Assembly: GCF_001456115.1 (NCBI RefSeq) | Contig: NZ_CP013264.1 | Span: 1,568,501 to 1,632,500 of the forward strand | Reading direction: 5' to 3' | From: Sphingobium baderi | GTDB lineage: Bacteria; Pseudomonadota; Alphaproteobacteria; Sphingomonadales; Sphingomonadaceae | Length of the DNA: 64,000 bases | Part shown: piece after piece, positions 45,942-56,275 of the stretch | Layout of the letters: each line of letters opens with the position of its first letter | Position numbering within the stretch: position 1 is the first letter of the stretch | Translations under genes and position numbers: made by a program | The notes under the pieces: model-generated | Told to the model about the DNA's origin: nothing | What the model saw: only the letters and a program-made list of their open reading frames with translations | Database searches by the model: none

Positions 45942-46790
45942 TTATGCCTGCATCTGGCCCAGATGGCGGGCGATCTCGACAAATTCCTCGACACTGACCG
46001 TTTCGGCGCGGCGTTGGGGATCGATGCCGACGGCCGCCAGCGCATCCAGCCCGCCGGGTAACCCTTTCAGGCTCTGGCGCAGCATCTTGCGGCGTTGCCC
46101 GAAGGCGGCGGCGGTCAGCCGTTCGAGATGCTTGAGCGATACCCCTTCCGGCGCAGCCTTGGGCGTGATGTGAACCACCGCCGACATGACCTTGGGCGGC
46201 GGAGTGAAGGCGCTTCGGTGCACCTTCATCGCGATGCGCGCGTCCGAGCGCCACTGGGCCAGCACGGCAAGGCGGCCATAATGATCGCCGCCCGGCTTTG
46301 CGACGATGCGTTCGGCGACCTCCATCTGGAACATGAGCGTGAGAGAGGTCCACCAGGGCGCCGGGCTCCAGCCCGCCGACAACCAGCCGATCAGCAGCGC
46401 GGTGCCGATATTATAGGGCAGGTTGGCGATGATATGGGGGTTCTTGCCCGCCTCGGCGTGCGCGTCGACCTCCATGGCGTCGCCGGAGATCACGCGAAGC
46501 TGTCCGGGGAAGGCCACCTCCAACTCGGCCAGCGCGGGAAGGCAGCGGGCGTCCCGTTCCACCGCGACCAGGTGCGCGCCCGCGCGCAGGATGGCGCGGG
46601 TGAGACCGCCGGGACCGGGGCCGACCTCGAACGCGGCCTGTCCTTTCAGCGGGCCGGGAATGGCAGCGATGCGGTCCAGAAGTTGCTCGTCCAGCAGGAA
46701 ATTCTGGCCGAGCGCCTTGCTCGCCTGAAGCCCGTGCGCGGCGATGACTTCGCGCAGGGGGGGGAGGGGCGGACAGAGATCAGCCGTCAT
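45942..46790 (-). CDS. rsmA: 16S rRNA (adenine1518-N6/1519-N6)-dimethyltransferase
   Basis: 282 residues. RsmA/KsgA dimethylates A1518 and A1519 of 16S rRNA late in small-subunit assembly. Motifs: [10 protein letters not shown] (25-34), [13 protein letters not shown] site (55-64), VERD, and NLPYNIGT (123-130). Its start overlaps the pdxA stop by 11 bases. Last gene of the lptD-surA-pdxA-rsmA unit, the same order as in E. coli. Confidence 0.97.
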   Translation of the reverse strand: MTADLCPPLPPLREVIAAHGLQASKALGQNFLLDEQLLDRIAAIPGPLKGQAAFEVGPGPGGLTRAILRAGAHLVAVERDARCLPALAELEVAFPGQLRVISGDAMEVDAHAEAGKNPHIIANLPYNIGTALLIGWLSAGWSPAPWWTSLTLMFQMEVAERIVAKPGGDHYGRLAVLAQWRSDARIAMKVHRSAFTPPPKVMSAVVHITPKAAPEGVSLKHLERLTAAAFGQRRKMLRQSLKGLPGGLDALAAVGIDPQRRAETVSVEEFVEIARHLGQMQA

Positions 46791-47805
46791 GCGTCAGGCG
46801 GGCGCGAGCAGCTTCAGCGGCCATTTTGAGAGCGGCCATCATCGCCCCCGGATTGGCGCTGTCGGTGCCCGCAATGCCAAAGGCGGTGCCATGATCGGGC
46901 GATGTGCGGACGATCGGCAAGCCCAGCGTCATGTTGACCCCATCATCGAAATGCAGTGTCTTGAGCGGGATCAGCGCCTGATCATGATACATGCAAAGCG
47001 CCGCGTCATAGCTTTCGCGGGCGCGGGAATGAAACAGGCCATCGGCTGCGAAGGGGCCGCGAATATCCAGCCCTTCCGCTCGCAGCGATTCGACGGCGGG
47101 GCCGATGATGTCGATTTCCTCACGGCCAAGCGCGCCGCCTTCGCCCGCATGGGGGTTGAGGCCAGCGACCACAAGGCGCGGGCGGGCGATGCCGAAATTG
47201 CGGTGCAACCCTTTGGCCGTGGTCAGCGCGCGGGCGCGGATCAGGTCGATGGTGAGGGCGGCGGACACCTCCGCCAAAGGGATGTGGATGGTGATGGGCA
47301 CCACCTTCAGCGACGGTCCGGCCAGCATCATGACGGCATTATGCGGCGCCACGCCGCATCGTTCGGCGACAAATTCGGTCTGTCCCGGATGAGCGAAGCC
47401 GACGCCGTAAAGCTGTTCCTTGCCCACCGGCGCGGTCACTATGCCCGCCGCCGATCCACTGCGGGCGAGGCCAACGGCGACTTCCAGTGCTTGCAGCGCG
47501 GTGCGCGCGCCGTCGATGCTGGGATTGCCGGGCGCGATCTCGCCCGCTTCGACGACCTGAAGGCACGGCAGGGCGGAACCGAAGGCTTCGGCCGCTTCCT
47601 GCGGCGTGCTGATGGTTGCGATGGGGCCGAGCCACACCGCGCGCAGGGACGCCGCGTCGCCTACCGCGAAAAAGGGCGGCAGGCCGCGCGCTTCGCGCAT
47701 GACCCAGCTTTTGGCGACGATTTCCGGCCCGATCCCCGCCGGATCGCCGAGTGAAACGGCGAAGGGCGGCAGGCCGGCGGGATCAGTTATATTCGATAAT
47801 GGCAT
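46780..47805 (-). CDS. pdxA: 4-hydroxythreonine-4-phosphate dehydrogenase
   Basis: 341 residues. PdxA oxidises 4-phosphohydroxy-L-threonine with NAD in vitamin B6 synthesis. Motifs: [15 protein letters not shown] start, NPHAGEGG (metal histidine), [33 protein letters not shown]. The ATG at 47805 lies inside the surA 3' end (23-base overlap), with a different frame; upstream frame extension to 47916 is not PdxA-like. Confidence 0.95.
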   Translation of the reverse strand: MPLSNITDPAGLPPFAVSLGDPAGIGPEIVAKSWVMREARGLPPFFAVGDAASLRAVWLGPIATISTPQEAAEAFGSALPCLQVVEAGEIAPGNPSIDGARTALQALEVAVGLARSGSAAGIVTAPVGKEQLYGVGFAHPGQTEFVAERCGVAPHNAVMMLAGPSLKVVPITIHIPLAEVSAALTIDLIRARALTTAKGLHRNFGIARPRLVVAGLNPHAGEGGALGREEIDIIGPAVESLRAEGLDIRGPFAADGLFHSRARESYDAALCMYHDQALIPLKTLHFDDGVNMTLGLPIVRTSPDHGTAFGIAGTDSANPGAMMAALKMAAEAARARLTHDG

Positions 47806-49168
47806 CGCGTCGCAGATCGCGCAGGTAGATGCGGGCGCGCTTGTTGACCCGTTCCTCTTCCATCTGCGCCATGATCTGATCGGCGCTGGGCGCGCCGCCA
47901 GCGGCGGCATCGTCACGGCCGCACAATATCAGCACGCGCACGCCGTCATTGATGGAACCGAACGGAGGCGTCGATTCGCCGACCTGCAGGCCGAGGAGAA
48001 TGTCCTGCAATTGCGGCGGCAGATCACGGACCTTCACATTGTCATTGTCGATGACGTCCGCGCCGATCTTCGCACCCAGTTCATTGGCCTGGCCACAGCC
48101 CTTGATGCCCTTGACGGCCTCGGCGAAAGTGCCGGCCTTCTGGCTTGCCTGCTCTTTCGTCGTGCCTGCCGGGAAAGAGATGGAAAGCTGTTTCAGGCTG
48201 AGCAGCGAATCGCGCGGATCGGCGGTCAGGACCTTGCGCTTGTCCATCACGTAAAGGATCGACACGCCGCCGGGCACCTCGATGGGACCGGCAAGCTGGC
48301 CGATCTGCATTTCATTGGCGGCCTGCGCCAGTGCATCGGGCAACTGTGCCGGACGGACCCAGCCCAGATCGCCGCCGACCGCCGCCGTGGAGGCTTCGGA
48401 AAACTGGCGGGCATAAGCCTGGAAGCTGCCGCCCTTCTTGATCTGTTCGATGATGTTGCGGGCGTTTGCCTGAATTTGCGTCAGGTTTTCGGGCGTGGAG
48501 GACAGATAAATTTCGCCGATCCGAAATTCGTCGCTGCCCTTCGCGGCGTTGAGGCGATCGACGACCGACTTCACCTCTTCCTCGCTCACATTGACGAAGG
48601 GCTGAATGTTGCGGCGGAGCAGACGGCTCCACGCCATTTCGCCTTCGATCTGGCGCTTGATGCTGGCGGCCGCACTGCCCTGCGCGCGCAGATACTGGTC
48701 GAACTGAGCGGGGGACTGACGGAAATTGCCCGCAACCCGCTGATAGCTTTCCTCGATTTCCTCGGGCGCTACGCGAATGTCGTTGGCGGCGGCTTCCTGA
48801 ATCTGAAGCGTTTCGTCGATCAGGTTACGAAGCACCTGAACGCGCAGCCTGTCCTTTTCCTCGTCCGACACCTTGCCGCCATTGGCCGCGATGATCAGGG
48901 CGAGGCGCTGGTCCACGTCCGTGCCCGTGATGATCCGGCCGTTCACGATGGCCGTCGCCTTGCGGACATTGGGGTCGCTCTTGCCGAAGACGGTGACGTC
49001 CTGGGGCAGGTTGAGCTGCTGGCTTGCGACATTGTCATCGTCATTCACCGTCTGAGCGGTTGCGCCAGACACGCCCAGTCCCAATGAGGCGGTGGACAGC
49101 AAAACAGCGCGCAGGCCAGAAATAATGGCCCGGGAAATGCGATTTGACTTGGAAACGACAGGCTGCAT
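47783..49168 (-). CDS. surA: Periplasmic chaperone/peptidyl-prolyl isomerase SurA
   Basis: 461 residues. Signal peptide (RAVLLSTASLGLGVSGATA) after MQPVVSK, then a SurA N-domain (ATAIVNGRIITGTDVDQRLAL), a parvulin-type domain near residues 190-290 (RIGEIYLSS, GGDLGWVRPAQLPDAL) and a second region with a cysteine pair (GCG, LCG) near the end. SurA guides outer-membrane proteins, above all LptD, to the BAM complex. ATG 49168 with GGAGAG upstream is used; the frame to 49363 runs into lptD. Confidence 0.92.
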   Translation of the reverse strand: MQPVVSKSNRISRAIISGLRAVLLSTASLGLGVSGATAQTVNDDDNVASQQLNLPQDVTVFGKSDPNVRKATAIVNGRIITGTDVDQRLALIIAANGGKVSDEEKDRLRVQVLRNLIDETLQIQEAAANDIRVAPEEIEESYQRVAGNFRQSPAQFDQYLRAQGSAAASIKRQIEGEMAWSRLLRRNIQPFVNVSEEEVKSVVDRLNAAKGSDEFRIGEIYLSSTPENLTQIQANARNIIEQIKKGGSFQAYARQFSEASTAAVGGDLGWVRPAQLPDALAQAANEMQIGQLAGPIEVPGGVSILYVMDKRKVLTADPRDSLLSLKQLSISFPAGTTKEQASQKAGTFAEAVKGIKGCGQANELGAKIGADVIDNDNVKVRDLPPQLQDILLGLQVGESTPPFGSINDGVRVLILCGRDDAAAGGAPSADQIMAQMEEERVNKRARIYLRDLRRDAIIEYN

Positions 49169-49254
49169 CGTCGGCAAAACTCTCCAATACGGTCCGGCGC
49201 GTAATGCGCGGGTCCGCCTTAACCCCTGCTGAGCGCTGGCGGGAACGCCGATCC

Positions 49255-51519
49255 TTATATGCCAATATTGCGAAAAGCCAGCCGCAGTTGGAAAGCATTG
49301 CCCTTTCGCGCATCGCCGGTGGTCTGATAATCGCGCCGCCAGGTAAGGCCCAGCGTCAGGCAATCATCCTCATAAGCGATGCCGAGGCGGTGACGCACAG
49401 GTTCATAACCGTCCGCAAGACTGAGCGGATCTTCCTTCTTGTCGGTAAGGTCTATGACGGTCGATCCGAACACGGACCAGAAGCGAGCGAATTGGACGCG
49501 GCCGCCCAGACGCAGTTCCTCGCGATCCTGCAAATCCTCCAGTGCCAGCCCTGCATTGCGATTAAGCCGCAGATAGCCGACCATCGCATAGGTTTTCCTG
49601 CTGCCGACAGTGGCGTCGATTTCATTGCGGCGGATGGACAGGCCGTCCTTGTCCAATCGGAAGCGATGGGTAAGGCTGATGAAATCCTTGAAGCGGACGG
49701 TCGTGCGTCCCACGATGTCGGAGGTGCGGTCCGACAGGCCGGTCCCATCGGGTAAAATGCTTTCCCGACTGTCGAGGCGGTAGCTCTGGCCCACGATGCT
49801 TTCCAGCGTGAAATCAGGCAAAGTCAGACTATATTCCAGGCCATAGGTGATGCGGGTCGAATCCTCGAACCGGTCATAGCCCGCGAAACGGTTGAGCGCG
49901 AAGAGGTTGCTGTCCTCCAGGTCGACGGCGCGGGCGTCTTCATTGGGCACGGACAGATTTGCCAGATGCGGCGCGGCGACAATCTGGATGCGGGGCGTGA
50001 TGCGCTGCACGCCGCCGAAGGCTTCGCCCATGAAGGGCCAGCGCACGTCGATCGCCGCCGCCGCGATGCCGCGCGCCTTCCAGCCCGGATCACCGCGATA
50101 GCTGATCGTGTCGGTCAGCAGATTGTCGCTGCTGTGATAGACGTCGCCGCGCAGATAGGTGGTGAAGCTGACTTCCTGCCCCATGCCCGTCAGCTTGCGG
50201 AGGTTCCATTCAAAGGCGGCAAAGGCGCGCTGCGTGTCCTGTCCATGGGTGCGAGTGATGGCGAGCGTGTTGGCCTGCAACTGAATGCGTCCGCCCAGCA
50301 GGGGGTCGGCCATCCGCAGGCGATAATCCATCACGGGCAGCGCGATCGGCGTTTCTCCCTGCGAATCGCCGGCGCGCAACGTCTGCACCGCCCAGCCCGC
50401 GAGCGAGAAATAGCTGTTGGTCCCAATTTTCTGCACGCCCAGGGTGGAACGCAGGCGGTCGTCCCGGCTGATGTCGTAGCGGCGCAGGAAGGTGCGGTCG
50501 GTGGCCACGCGGATTGATCCGTTGACGCTCCATTCCGGCGTGATCTGCAATCCGCCGCTCGCGTCGATATAGCCACGAATATCGCGTTCCGACCCGGGCA
50601 TGCCGGTGGGGAATGTATCGGCGATGCCGACGCGCCGCCCATGGGTGACATAGCCGGTGATCTGATAGGCGCCCCGATCCCACAGGTGCCGGAACGTCGT
50701 TTCCAACATGGGCAGCGTGTCGGAATAAATGTGCGGCGTGACGGTCAGGTCGCGATTGGGCGCAAGTTTGAAATAATAGGGCAGCGCGACTTCAAAGCCG
50801 TTGGTCCGGTCATAGCGGATATTGGGGACGAGCAGGCCCGTGCCCCCATTGTCGCCCACCGGATGCGAAAAGCCCGGCAGGGGGATCAGGGGGAGACCGA
50901 ACAGTTCGACCGTCGCGCGGCTGTATGTCACGCGCTGGCGATTGGGGTCGTAGATGACCTTGACGGCGTTGATCTGCCAGGTGGGTTCCTTGGGGCAGCC
51001 ATCGCTGTCTTCGACCGAACAGCCGGTATAGGCCGCCTTGTGCAGCGTGTAGATGCCATTGACCCGCTCGCCCTTGACGGCGGCCAGCCGTCCGCCCGAT
51101 TCCAGCACCATCAGCATATTGTCGACCGCGCCGTCCTTCAGCGTGTCGGTCACGTCGAAACGGTCGCCATAGGCGGTATTGCCTTCCGGGTCGGTGACGG
51201 AGACATTGCCCTGCGCTTCCACCTGTCCCGTGTTGCGGTTCCACACCACCTTGTCCGCGCGCAGCCGGTTGCCTTCCCGCAGGAGTTGGACATTGCCATT
51301 GGCCGTGACGATTTCGCTCTGGCTGTCATAGACCAGCGCATCGGCGGCAAAGCCTATCTGGTCGTCCGTTTCCGGCACTGGGGCATCGGGCGCGCTGATC
51401 GGCGTCTGCGGTTCGTTGAGTTGCTGCGCCAGAGCATGAGCGGAAAAAACCGGCATGGGCAGCGCGGCGCCAACAAGCAGGGCAGCACGGAGGAAAGAGG
51501 AAGAACGGTTCGTCTGCAA
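49255..51519 (-). CDS. lptD: LPS-assembly protein LptD
   Basis: 754 residues from TTG 51519. TTG is chosen because it gives a clean signal peptide (MQTNRSSSFLRAALLVGAAL, cleavage near ALAQQ) and has AAAGG before it; no in-frame ATG lies in the right place. N-terminal OstA/LptA-like domain (about 60-200, ADALVYDSQSEIVTANGNVQ), cysteine pair (CSVEDSDGC), then the large barrel to the end, with a C-terminal-side cysteine (EDDCLTLGL). LptD with LptE puts LPS into the outer leaflet. First gene of the lptD-surA-pdxA-rsmA unit; divergent from pepA. Confidence 0.93.
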   Translation of the reverse strand: MQTNRSSSFLRAALLVGAALPMPVFSAHALAQQLNEPQTPISAPDAPVPETDDQIGFAADALVYDSQSEIVTANGNVQLLREGNRLRADKVVWNRNTGQVEAQGNVSVTDPEGNTAYGDRFDVTDTLKDGAVDNMLMVLESGGRLAAVKGERVNGIYTLHKAAYTGCSVEDSDGCPKEPTWQINAVKVIYDPNRQRVTYSRATVELFGLPLIPLPGFSHPVGDNGGTGLLVPNIRYDRTNGFEVALPYYFKLAPNRDLTVTPHIYSDTLPMLETTFRHLWDRGAYQITGYVTHGRRVGIADTFPTGMPGSERDIRGYIDASGGLQITPEWSVNGSIRVATDRTFLRRYDISRDDRLRSTLGVQKIGTNSYFSLAGWAVQTLRAGDSQGETPIALPVMDYRLRMADPLLGGRIQLQANTLAITRTHGQDTQRAFAAFEWNLRKLTGMGQEVSFTTYLRGDVYHSSDNLLTDTISYRGDPGWKARGIAAAAIDVRWPFMGEAFGGVQRITPRIQIVAAPHLANLSVPNEDARAVDLEDSNLFALNRFAGYDRFEDSTRITYGLEYSLTLPDFTLESIVGQSYRLDSRESILPDGTGLSDRTSDIVGRTTVRFKDFISLTHRFRLDKDGLSIRRNEIDATVGSRKTYAMVGYLRLNRNAGLALEDLQDREELRLGGRVQFARFWSVFGSTVIDLTDKKEDPLSLADGYEPVRHRLGIAYEDDCLTLGLTWRRDYQTTGDARKGNAFQLRLAFRNIGI

Positions 51520-51705
51520 AGGATGGGGCCTTTTCGCGGGCGCTTCTTTGCAGTCGCCTATCGCATTGCTTTGCCCGCGCCGCAATCGGTCGTGGCGGCT
51601 CTTTTGCTCTAAATCGGTCGAACGGCCTTTGCCAGACGAAGAAAGCCGCCTATCTGGCAGGCATAGGTCCGCGCAGGCCACATGAGATGAAGAAAAGGTT
51701 CCAGG

Positions 51706-53151
51706 ATGGATATCAGGTTCAACCCCTCCCGCCCCGACGCCGATACGCTGGTGTTCGCTGTATCGAAAGGCGCCGTTGAAACATTGCCGCTGACGGCATC
51801 GCCGACATTGATCGCGGGCGCTTCCGCGGCCCGCTTCACGGGCGAGGCAGGGACCAGTTTCGAGAGCTTCGCGGAGGAAGGCGGCAAGGTGCTGCGCGTC
51901 GTCCTGCTGGGCATTGGCGGGGGAAGCGAAGCCGATCTGGAACGCGCGGGCGGCGCGCTCACCGCGAAGCTGGCGACCAGCGGCGCGGTTCATGCCGCCG
52001 TTGAATTTCCCGGCGGCGTTACGGGCAAGGATGCGGCGCGGCTGGCCTTTGGTGCGCTGCTGCGCGGCTGGCGGATCGAGACCTATCGCACGCGCCAGCC
52101 GGAAAAGGCCAAGCCGACGCTCAAGATGGTGACGATCGTTTCCGCTGATGCCGGGTCGGAGTGGGATAAGCTGTCCGCGCTCGCGGCGGGCGTTGCCTTT
52201 ACCCGCGAACTGGTGTCCGAACCGGCGAACATCCTCTATCCGGAGAGCTTCGTCGAACGTTGCCAACATCTGAAGGAACTGGGCGTCAAGATCACCGTGC
52301 TGGACAAGGCGGCGATGACGGAACTGGGCATGGGCGCGCTGTTGGGCGTGGCGCAGGGTTCGGTGCGTGAGCCGCGCCTGCTGGCTCTGGAATGGGACGG
52401 CACGGACGGCGCGCAGAAAAAGCCGGCGGTCTTTGTCGGCAAGGGCGTCACCTTCGACACCGGAGGCATTTCCATCAAGCCCGCCGCGGGCATGGAGGAT
52501 ATGAAGTGGGACATGGGCGGCGCGGGCGCGGTCGCGGGCGCGATCAAGGCGCTGGCCGGGCGCAAGGCGAAGGCCCATGTCGTCGGCATTTGCGGCCTTG
52601 TCGAAAATATGCCCGATGGCGCCGCGCAGCGTCCGGGCGACATCGTGACATCCATGTCCGGACAGACGATCGAGGTGCTCAACACCGATGCGGAAGGACG
52701 CCTGGTCCTGTGCGACGCGCTGACATGGGCGCAAAAAACCTATGATCCCGAAATATTGGTGGACCTTGCCACGCTGACCGGGGCGATGATCGTGTCGCTG
52801 GGCAGCGAATATGCGGGCATCTTCGCCAATGACGATGGGTTGGCCGACGGCCTGATCGCCGCGGGCAAGGCTGCGGGCGATCCGCTGTGGCGTTTCCCGT
52901 TATCGGACGCTTATAACAAGCTGATCGACAGCCCGATTGCCGACATGAAGAATATCGGGTCGCGCTACGCCGGCTCGATCACGGCGGCGCAGTTCATCCA
53001 GCGCTTCGTCGACGATGGCGTCAAATGGGCGCATCTGGACATCGCCGGCATGGTCTGGGCGGACAAACCCGGCCCGGTGTGGGACAAGGGCGCGACCGGT
53101 TATGGCGTGCGTTTGATCGACCGCTTCGTGGCGGACAAGTTCGAAGGCTGA
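51706..53151 (+). CDS. pepA: Leucyl aminopeptidase (M17)
   Basis: 481 residues. PepA is a hexameric zinc/manganese aminopeptidase that removes N-terminal leucine and others from peptides; some also bind DNA. Metal and active-site motifs: GKGVTFDTGGISIKPA, MKWDMGGAGAV, and the M17 signature NTDAEGRLVL; the end block DLATLTGAMIVSLG follows. TTCCAGG precedes the ATG. Its stop overlaps the holC start (TGATG). Confidence 0.96.
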   Translation: MDIRFNPSRPDADTLVFAVSKGAVETLPLTASPTLIAGASAARFTGEAGTSFESFAEEGGKVLRVVLLGIGGGSEADLERAGGALTAKLATSGAVHAAVEFPGGVTGKDAARLAFGALLRGWRIETYRTRQPEKAKPTLKMVTIVSADAGSEWDKLSALAAGVAFTRELVSEPANILYPESFVERCQHLKELGVKITVLDKAAMTELGMGALLGVAQGSVREPRLLALEWDGTDGAQKKPAVFVGKGVTFDTGGISIKPAAGMEDMKWDMGGAGAVAGAIKALAGRKAKAHVVGICGLVENMPDGAAQRPGDIVTSMSGQTIEVLNTDAEGRLVLCDALTWAQKTYDPEILVDLATLTGAMIVSLGSEYAGIFANDDGLADGLIAAGKAAGDPLWRFPLSDAYNKLIDSPIADMKNIGSRYAGSITAAQFIQRFVDDGVKWAHLDIAGMVWADKPGPVWDKGATGYGVRLIDRFVADKFEG

Positions 53152-53588
53152 TGCAGGTCGATTTCTACCAGCTCAGCCGTGATCCCGTGGACCAGGTGCT
53201 GCCCGCCATCGCGGCGCGCGTGCTGGGTCTGGGGGAGCGGCTGCTGGTGGTGGCGGCTGAGCCGGAAAGGCTGGACCGGATTTCCGCGGGACTTTGGGGC
53301 GGGCCGCCCGACAGCTTCCTCGCCCATGGCCGCGCCGGCGATGGGCAGGAGGACATGCAGCCGATCCTGCTGTCGCAAACATGCGCGGCGGGCAATGGGG
53401 CGCGGCATGTGGCGCTGGCCGACGGGCGGTGGCGGGACGAGGCGCTGATGTTCGAGCGGGCCTTTCATTTCTTCGATGCTGACACGATCGAGTCGGCAAG
53501 GGAAAGCTGGCGGGCGCTGGCGAAGCGCGAGGGGGTGGAGCCCCGCTTCTGGCGCCAGGAAGGGCGAAAATGGGTCCGCGTCGCCTGA
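53151..53588 (+). CDS. holC: DNA polymerase III chi subunit
   Basis: 145 residues. HolC joins the clamp loader to SSB at the replication fork. Marks: [41 protein letters not shown] and [10 protein letters not shown] near the end. The pepA-holC order is common in proteobacteria. Start overlaps the pepA stop. Confidence 0.92.
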   Translation: MQVDFYQLSRDPVDQVLPAIAARVLGLGERLLVVAAEPERLDRISAGLWGGPPDSFLAHGRAGDGQEDMQPILLSQTCAAGNGARHVALADGRWRDEALMFERAFHFFDADTIESARESWRALAKREGVEPRFWRQEGRKWVRVA

Positions 53589-53679
53589 TGCGCGGCGAAC
53601 ACAGGCCCCTTGCAGCGGAAAGCCGCCCGGTCTAAAGGGCGCGCGATCTTATCCCAACAATTCGGAGTTTCCGGGTCTC

Positions 53680-54102
53680 ATGGCCGTCACGCGCACCTTT
53701 TCGATCATCAAGCCCGATGCGACCCGTCGCAACCTGACGGGCGCCGTCACCAAGAAGCTGGAAGAAGCGGGCCTGCGGGTCGTCGCCTCGCGGCGCATCC
53801 GCATGAGCCGCGAGCAGGCTGAAGGCTTCTACGCCGTGCATAAGGAACGGCCCTTCTTCGCCGATCTGGTCGCTTTCATGATTTCCGGCCCGGTCGTCGT
53901 GCAGGTGCTGGAAGGCGAAGACGCCGTGAAACGCAATCGCGACATCATGGGCGCCACCAACCCGGCCAATGCCGACGAAGGCACCATCCGCAAGGAATAT
54001 GCCGAATCGATCGAAGCCAATTCGGTCCATGGTTCGGACAGCGAGGAAAATGCCGCGATCGAGATCGCCTATTTCTTCAAGCCGGAAGAAATCGTCGGCT
54101 GA
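53680..54102 (+). CDS. ndk: Nucleoside diphosphate kinase
   Basis: 140 residues. Ndk balances nucleoside triphosphates by a phospho-histidine transfer. Motifs: [13 protein letters not shown] at the start, the catalytic H in NSVHGSDS near residue 118, and [17 protein letters not shown] 53680 is the family start; the open frame upstream is not Ndk. Followed by a strong terminator. Confidence 0.97.
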   Translation: MAVTRTFSIIKPDATRRNLTGAVTKKLEEAGLRVVASRRIRMSREQAEGFYAVHKERPFFADLVAFMISGPVVVQVLEGEDAVKRNRDIMGATNPANADEGTIRKEYAESIEANSVHGSDSEENAAIEIAYFFKPEEIVG

Positions 54103-54127
54103 TCCGCGCAGCATCGCAAAAAAGGAA

Positions 54128-54158
54128 GGGTCGGGCGATAGCCCGGCCCTTTTTCTTT
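54128..54158 (+). terminator. Rho-independent terminator of ndk
   Basis: 9-bp stem GGGTCGGGC/GCCCGGCCC (one T-G wobble pair in RNA) with the tetraloop GATA and then the run TTTTTCTTT, 25 bases after the ndk stop. Confidence 0.88.
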
Positions 54159-54323
54159 GGTTATTATGCGCTGCGCGTCTTCCCCACCTTTCCTTGGAAC
54201 GCTCCTTTTCATTTCGCATGGCGATGCTATCATGGCTCCACGGGCCTTATGCGGGCGCCCGTCCAGACGATGGCCGTCCAAGTCCGCTCCTGAAAACCGC
54301 GTATTTGCGGTTGGGAGCTGTTC

Positions 54324-55514
54324 ATGACTGAAGACAAAGCCTGTTCGCCGCCGCCGCTTTCTCTTCCCGGTCTTTTCATCAGGTTCCTGCGCTTCGGCTG
54401 CCTGGCCTTTGGCGGCCCGGTCGCGCAGATCGCGATGATCCGGCAGGCGCTGGTCGAGGAGGAGCATTGGCTGAGCAGCCAGCGGTTCAACCGTCTGCTG
54501 GCCGTCATGCAGATATTGCCGGGGCCCGAAGCGCACGAGTTGTGCGTCCATATGGGCATGATGGCGCGCGGTCGGCTGGGCGGTTTCCTCGCGGGGCTGG
54601 GCTTCATGTTGCCCGGGTTCGTGCTCATGCTGCTGTGCGCCTTCGCCTATGTGCGGTTCGTGGCGGGTGTTGGCGCGTTCGACGGCGCATTGCTGGGCGT
54701 GCAACTGGCTGTGCTAGGCGTGATCGCCCGCGCCGTGCAGCGGATCGCGGTGCATATATTGGTGGACCGGATGCTGATCTTGCTGGCGGCGATTTCCGCC
54801 ACCGCCACGCTGGCGGGGCTGCCGTTCTGGGGGCCCTTGCTGGCGACGGGGCTGGTCTATGCATGTGTGCGAAGCCTCCCGCTCGCTGGCGTCTTGGTCA
54901 TCGGGCTGTGCGTGGGCGGATGGCTCATCCTGCCTCATGGCGGTATGCCTTTGCCAGCCGAAGCGGTGCGCGCGACGGCGGCGGGAGCGGTCGCGTTGTT
55001 CCTGACCGGGCTGAAGGGTGGATTGCTGACCTTTGGCGGGGCCTATACCGCCATCCCTTACGTGCGCCACGACACGGTGGGTCGGGGCTGGATTTCCGAC
55101 GGGGCCTTTCTGGATGGCGTGGCGCTGGCCGGAACATTGCCCGCGCCGCTGGTGATATTCGGAACGTTCGTTGGCTATGTCGCGGGTGGCTGGGCCGGAG
55201 CGATCGCGGTGACGGCAGGCATTTTCCTGCCCGCCTTCGCCTTTTCCATGATCTTCTTCGAAAGACTGGAGGCGGTGGTCGAAAATGCGCTGCTGCACCG
55301 CTTTCTGGACGGGGTGGGGGCTGCGGTGGTCGGCACGATCGTGGCGACTTTGTTGCAGTTGGGCGCTTCGACCTTCGCCCGTACGGAGGATTGGGCGTTC
55401 GCCATCCTGCTGGTCGGGGCGAGCCTGTTCGCCGCTTGGCGGCTCAAGGGCAAATGGGTGACGCCCGCCATCGTCGCATCGGGCGCGGCGATCGGCTGGG
55501 CGGTCTGGCGGTAG
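54324..55514 (+). CDS. chrA: Chromate efflux transporter (CHR family)
   Basis: 396 residues with about 10-12 hydrophobic segments in two homologous halves, the two-domain (long-chain) CHR layout. Half-one marks: RFGCLAFGGPVAQIAMIRQALVEE, MQILPGPEAHEL; half two: KGGLLTFGGAYTAIPYVRHD and GTLPAPLVIFGTFVGY. It should export chromate by chemiosmosis and confer chromate tolerance. No chrB regulator is adjacent. It ends six bases from the convergent GST gene. Confidence 0.92.
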   Translation: MTEDKACSPPPLSLPGLFIRFLRFGCLAFGGPVAQIAMIRQALVEEEHWLSSQRFNRLLAVMQILPGPEAHELCVHMGMMARGRLGGFLAGLGFMLPGFVLMLLCAFAYVRFVAGVGAFDGALLGVQLAVLGVIARAVQRIAVHILVDRMLILLAAISATATLAGLPFWGPLLATGLVYACVRSLPLAGVLVIGLCVGGWLILPHGGMPLPAEAVRATAAGAVALFLTGLKGGLLTFGGAYTAIPYVRHDTVGRGWISDGAFLDGVALAGTLPAPLVIFGTFVGYVAGGWAGAIAVTAGIFLPAFAFSMIFFERLEAVVENALLHRFLDGVGAAVVGTIVATLLQLGASTFARTEDWAFAILLVGASLFAAWRLKGKWVTPAIVASGAAIGWAVWR

Positions 55515-55520
55515 GAAAAG

Positions 55521-56204
55521 TCAGGCGGGGCCGCTGCTGTGAGGAGGCGCCTCGAAGCGATCAATCACCCATTCTTCCGCCTGCGCGCCGCCGATCCATT
55601 CCTGCATCCACGGATGGGCGATGACCGCGTGCATATAGGCCTGGGCAAAGCGGGCGACGGGGAGTTGATAGGTGATGAAGCGCGTGACGATCGGCGCGAA
55701 CATCACGTCGGCTGCGCCGAATGCGCCGAACAGGAAATCGCCTTCGCCGCCATAGCGGGCGCGCGCCTGTGCCCAGAGTTGCATGATGCGCGCAATGTCC
55801 TGCGTCACGGCTTCGGATGGCGGGACGGCATCATAGATCTGGCGGATATTCATGCTGTGCTCGCGGCGGAGCGCGGCGAAGCTGCTGTGCATTTCCGCCG
55901 CCATGGAACGAGCCATGGCGCGGGCAGCGGGATCGGCGGGCCAGAACTGGTCGCCGCCCGACTTTTCATTCAGATATTCGATGATCGCCAGGCTGTCCCA
56001 CACGACGATGTCGTCGCCGTCCCAGAGGATCGGCACCTTGCCGGAGGAAGGCGCGAACTCATCGCCTTCGCGCCGCTTTTCCCAGGCTTCGTCATAGAGG
56101 GGGACGACCACTTCCTCGAACGGGAGGCCCGATAGTTTGCACGCCAGCCAGCCGCGCAGCGACCAGCTCGAATAGGCTTTGTTGCCAATGAACAGCTTCA
56201 TCAT
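55521..56204 (-). CDS. Glutathione S-transferase-like protein
   Basis: 227 residues. N-terminal thioredoxin-like domain (MKLFIGNKAYSSWSLRGWLA, KVPILWDGDDIVVWDSLAI; serines near residues 12-15 as possible active residues) and a helical C-domain. The start KLFIGNKAYSSWS is typical of a maleylacetoacetate-isomerase-near GST group. Probably a detoxifying or isomerising enzyme. Downstream of the PQQ dehydrogenase gene on the same strand (71-base gap). Substrate unknown. Confidence 0.88.
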   Translation of the reverse strand: MMKLFIGNKAYSSWSLRGWLACKLSGLPFEEVVVPLYDEAWEKRREGDEFAPSSGKVPILWDGDDIVVWDSLAIIEYLNEKSGGDQFWPADPAARAMARSMAAEMHSSFAALRREHSMNIRQIYDAVPPSEAVTQDIARIMQLWAQARARYGGEGDFLFGAFGAADVMFAPIVTRFITYQLPVARFAQAYMHAVIAHPWMQEWIGGAQAEEWVIDRFEAPPHSSGPA

Positions 56205-56275
56205 GGCCCCAGCTTTAGTCGGCGGGGACAGAAAGTCGAGAGCGTGAAGGCGTCAATATGACGGCAGGAGCGATG

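Noticed and set aside
47606..49087. 493-codon plus-strand frame opposite surA
   Set aside because: Antisense shadow of surA; no ribosome site and no known fold.
51520..52734. Upstream extension of the lptD frame to 52734
   Set aside because: It would run antisense through pepA and has no signal peptide at its start; LptD homology begins after 51519.
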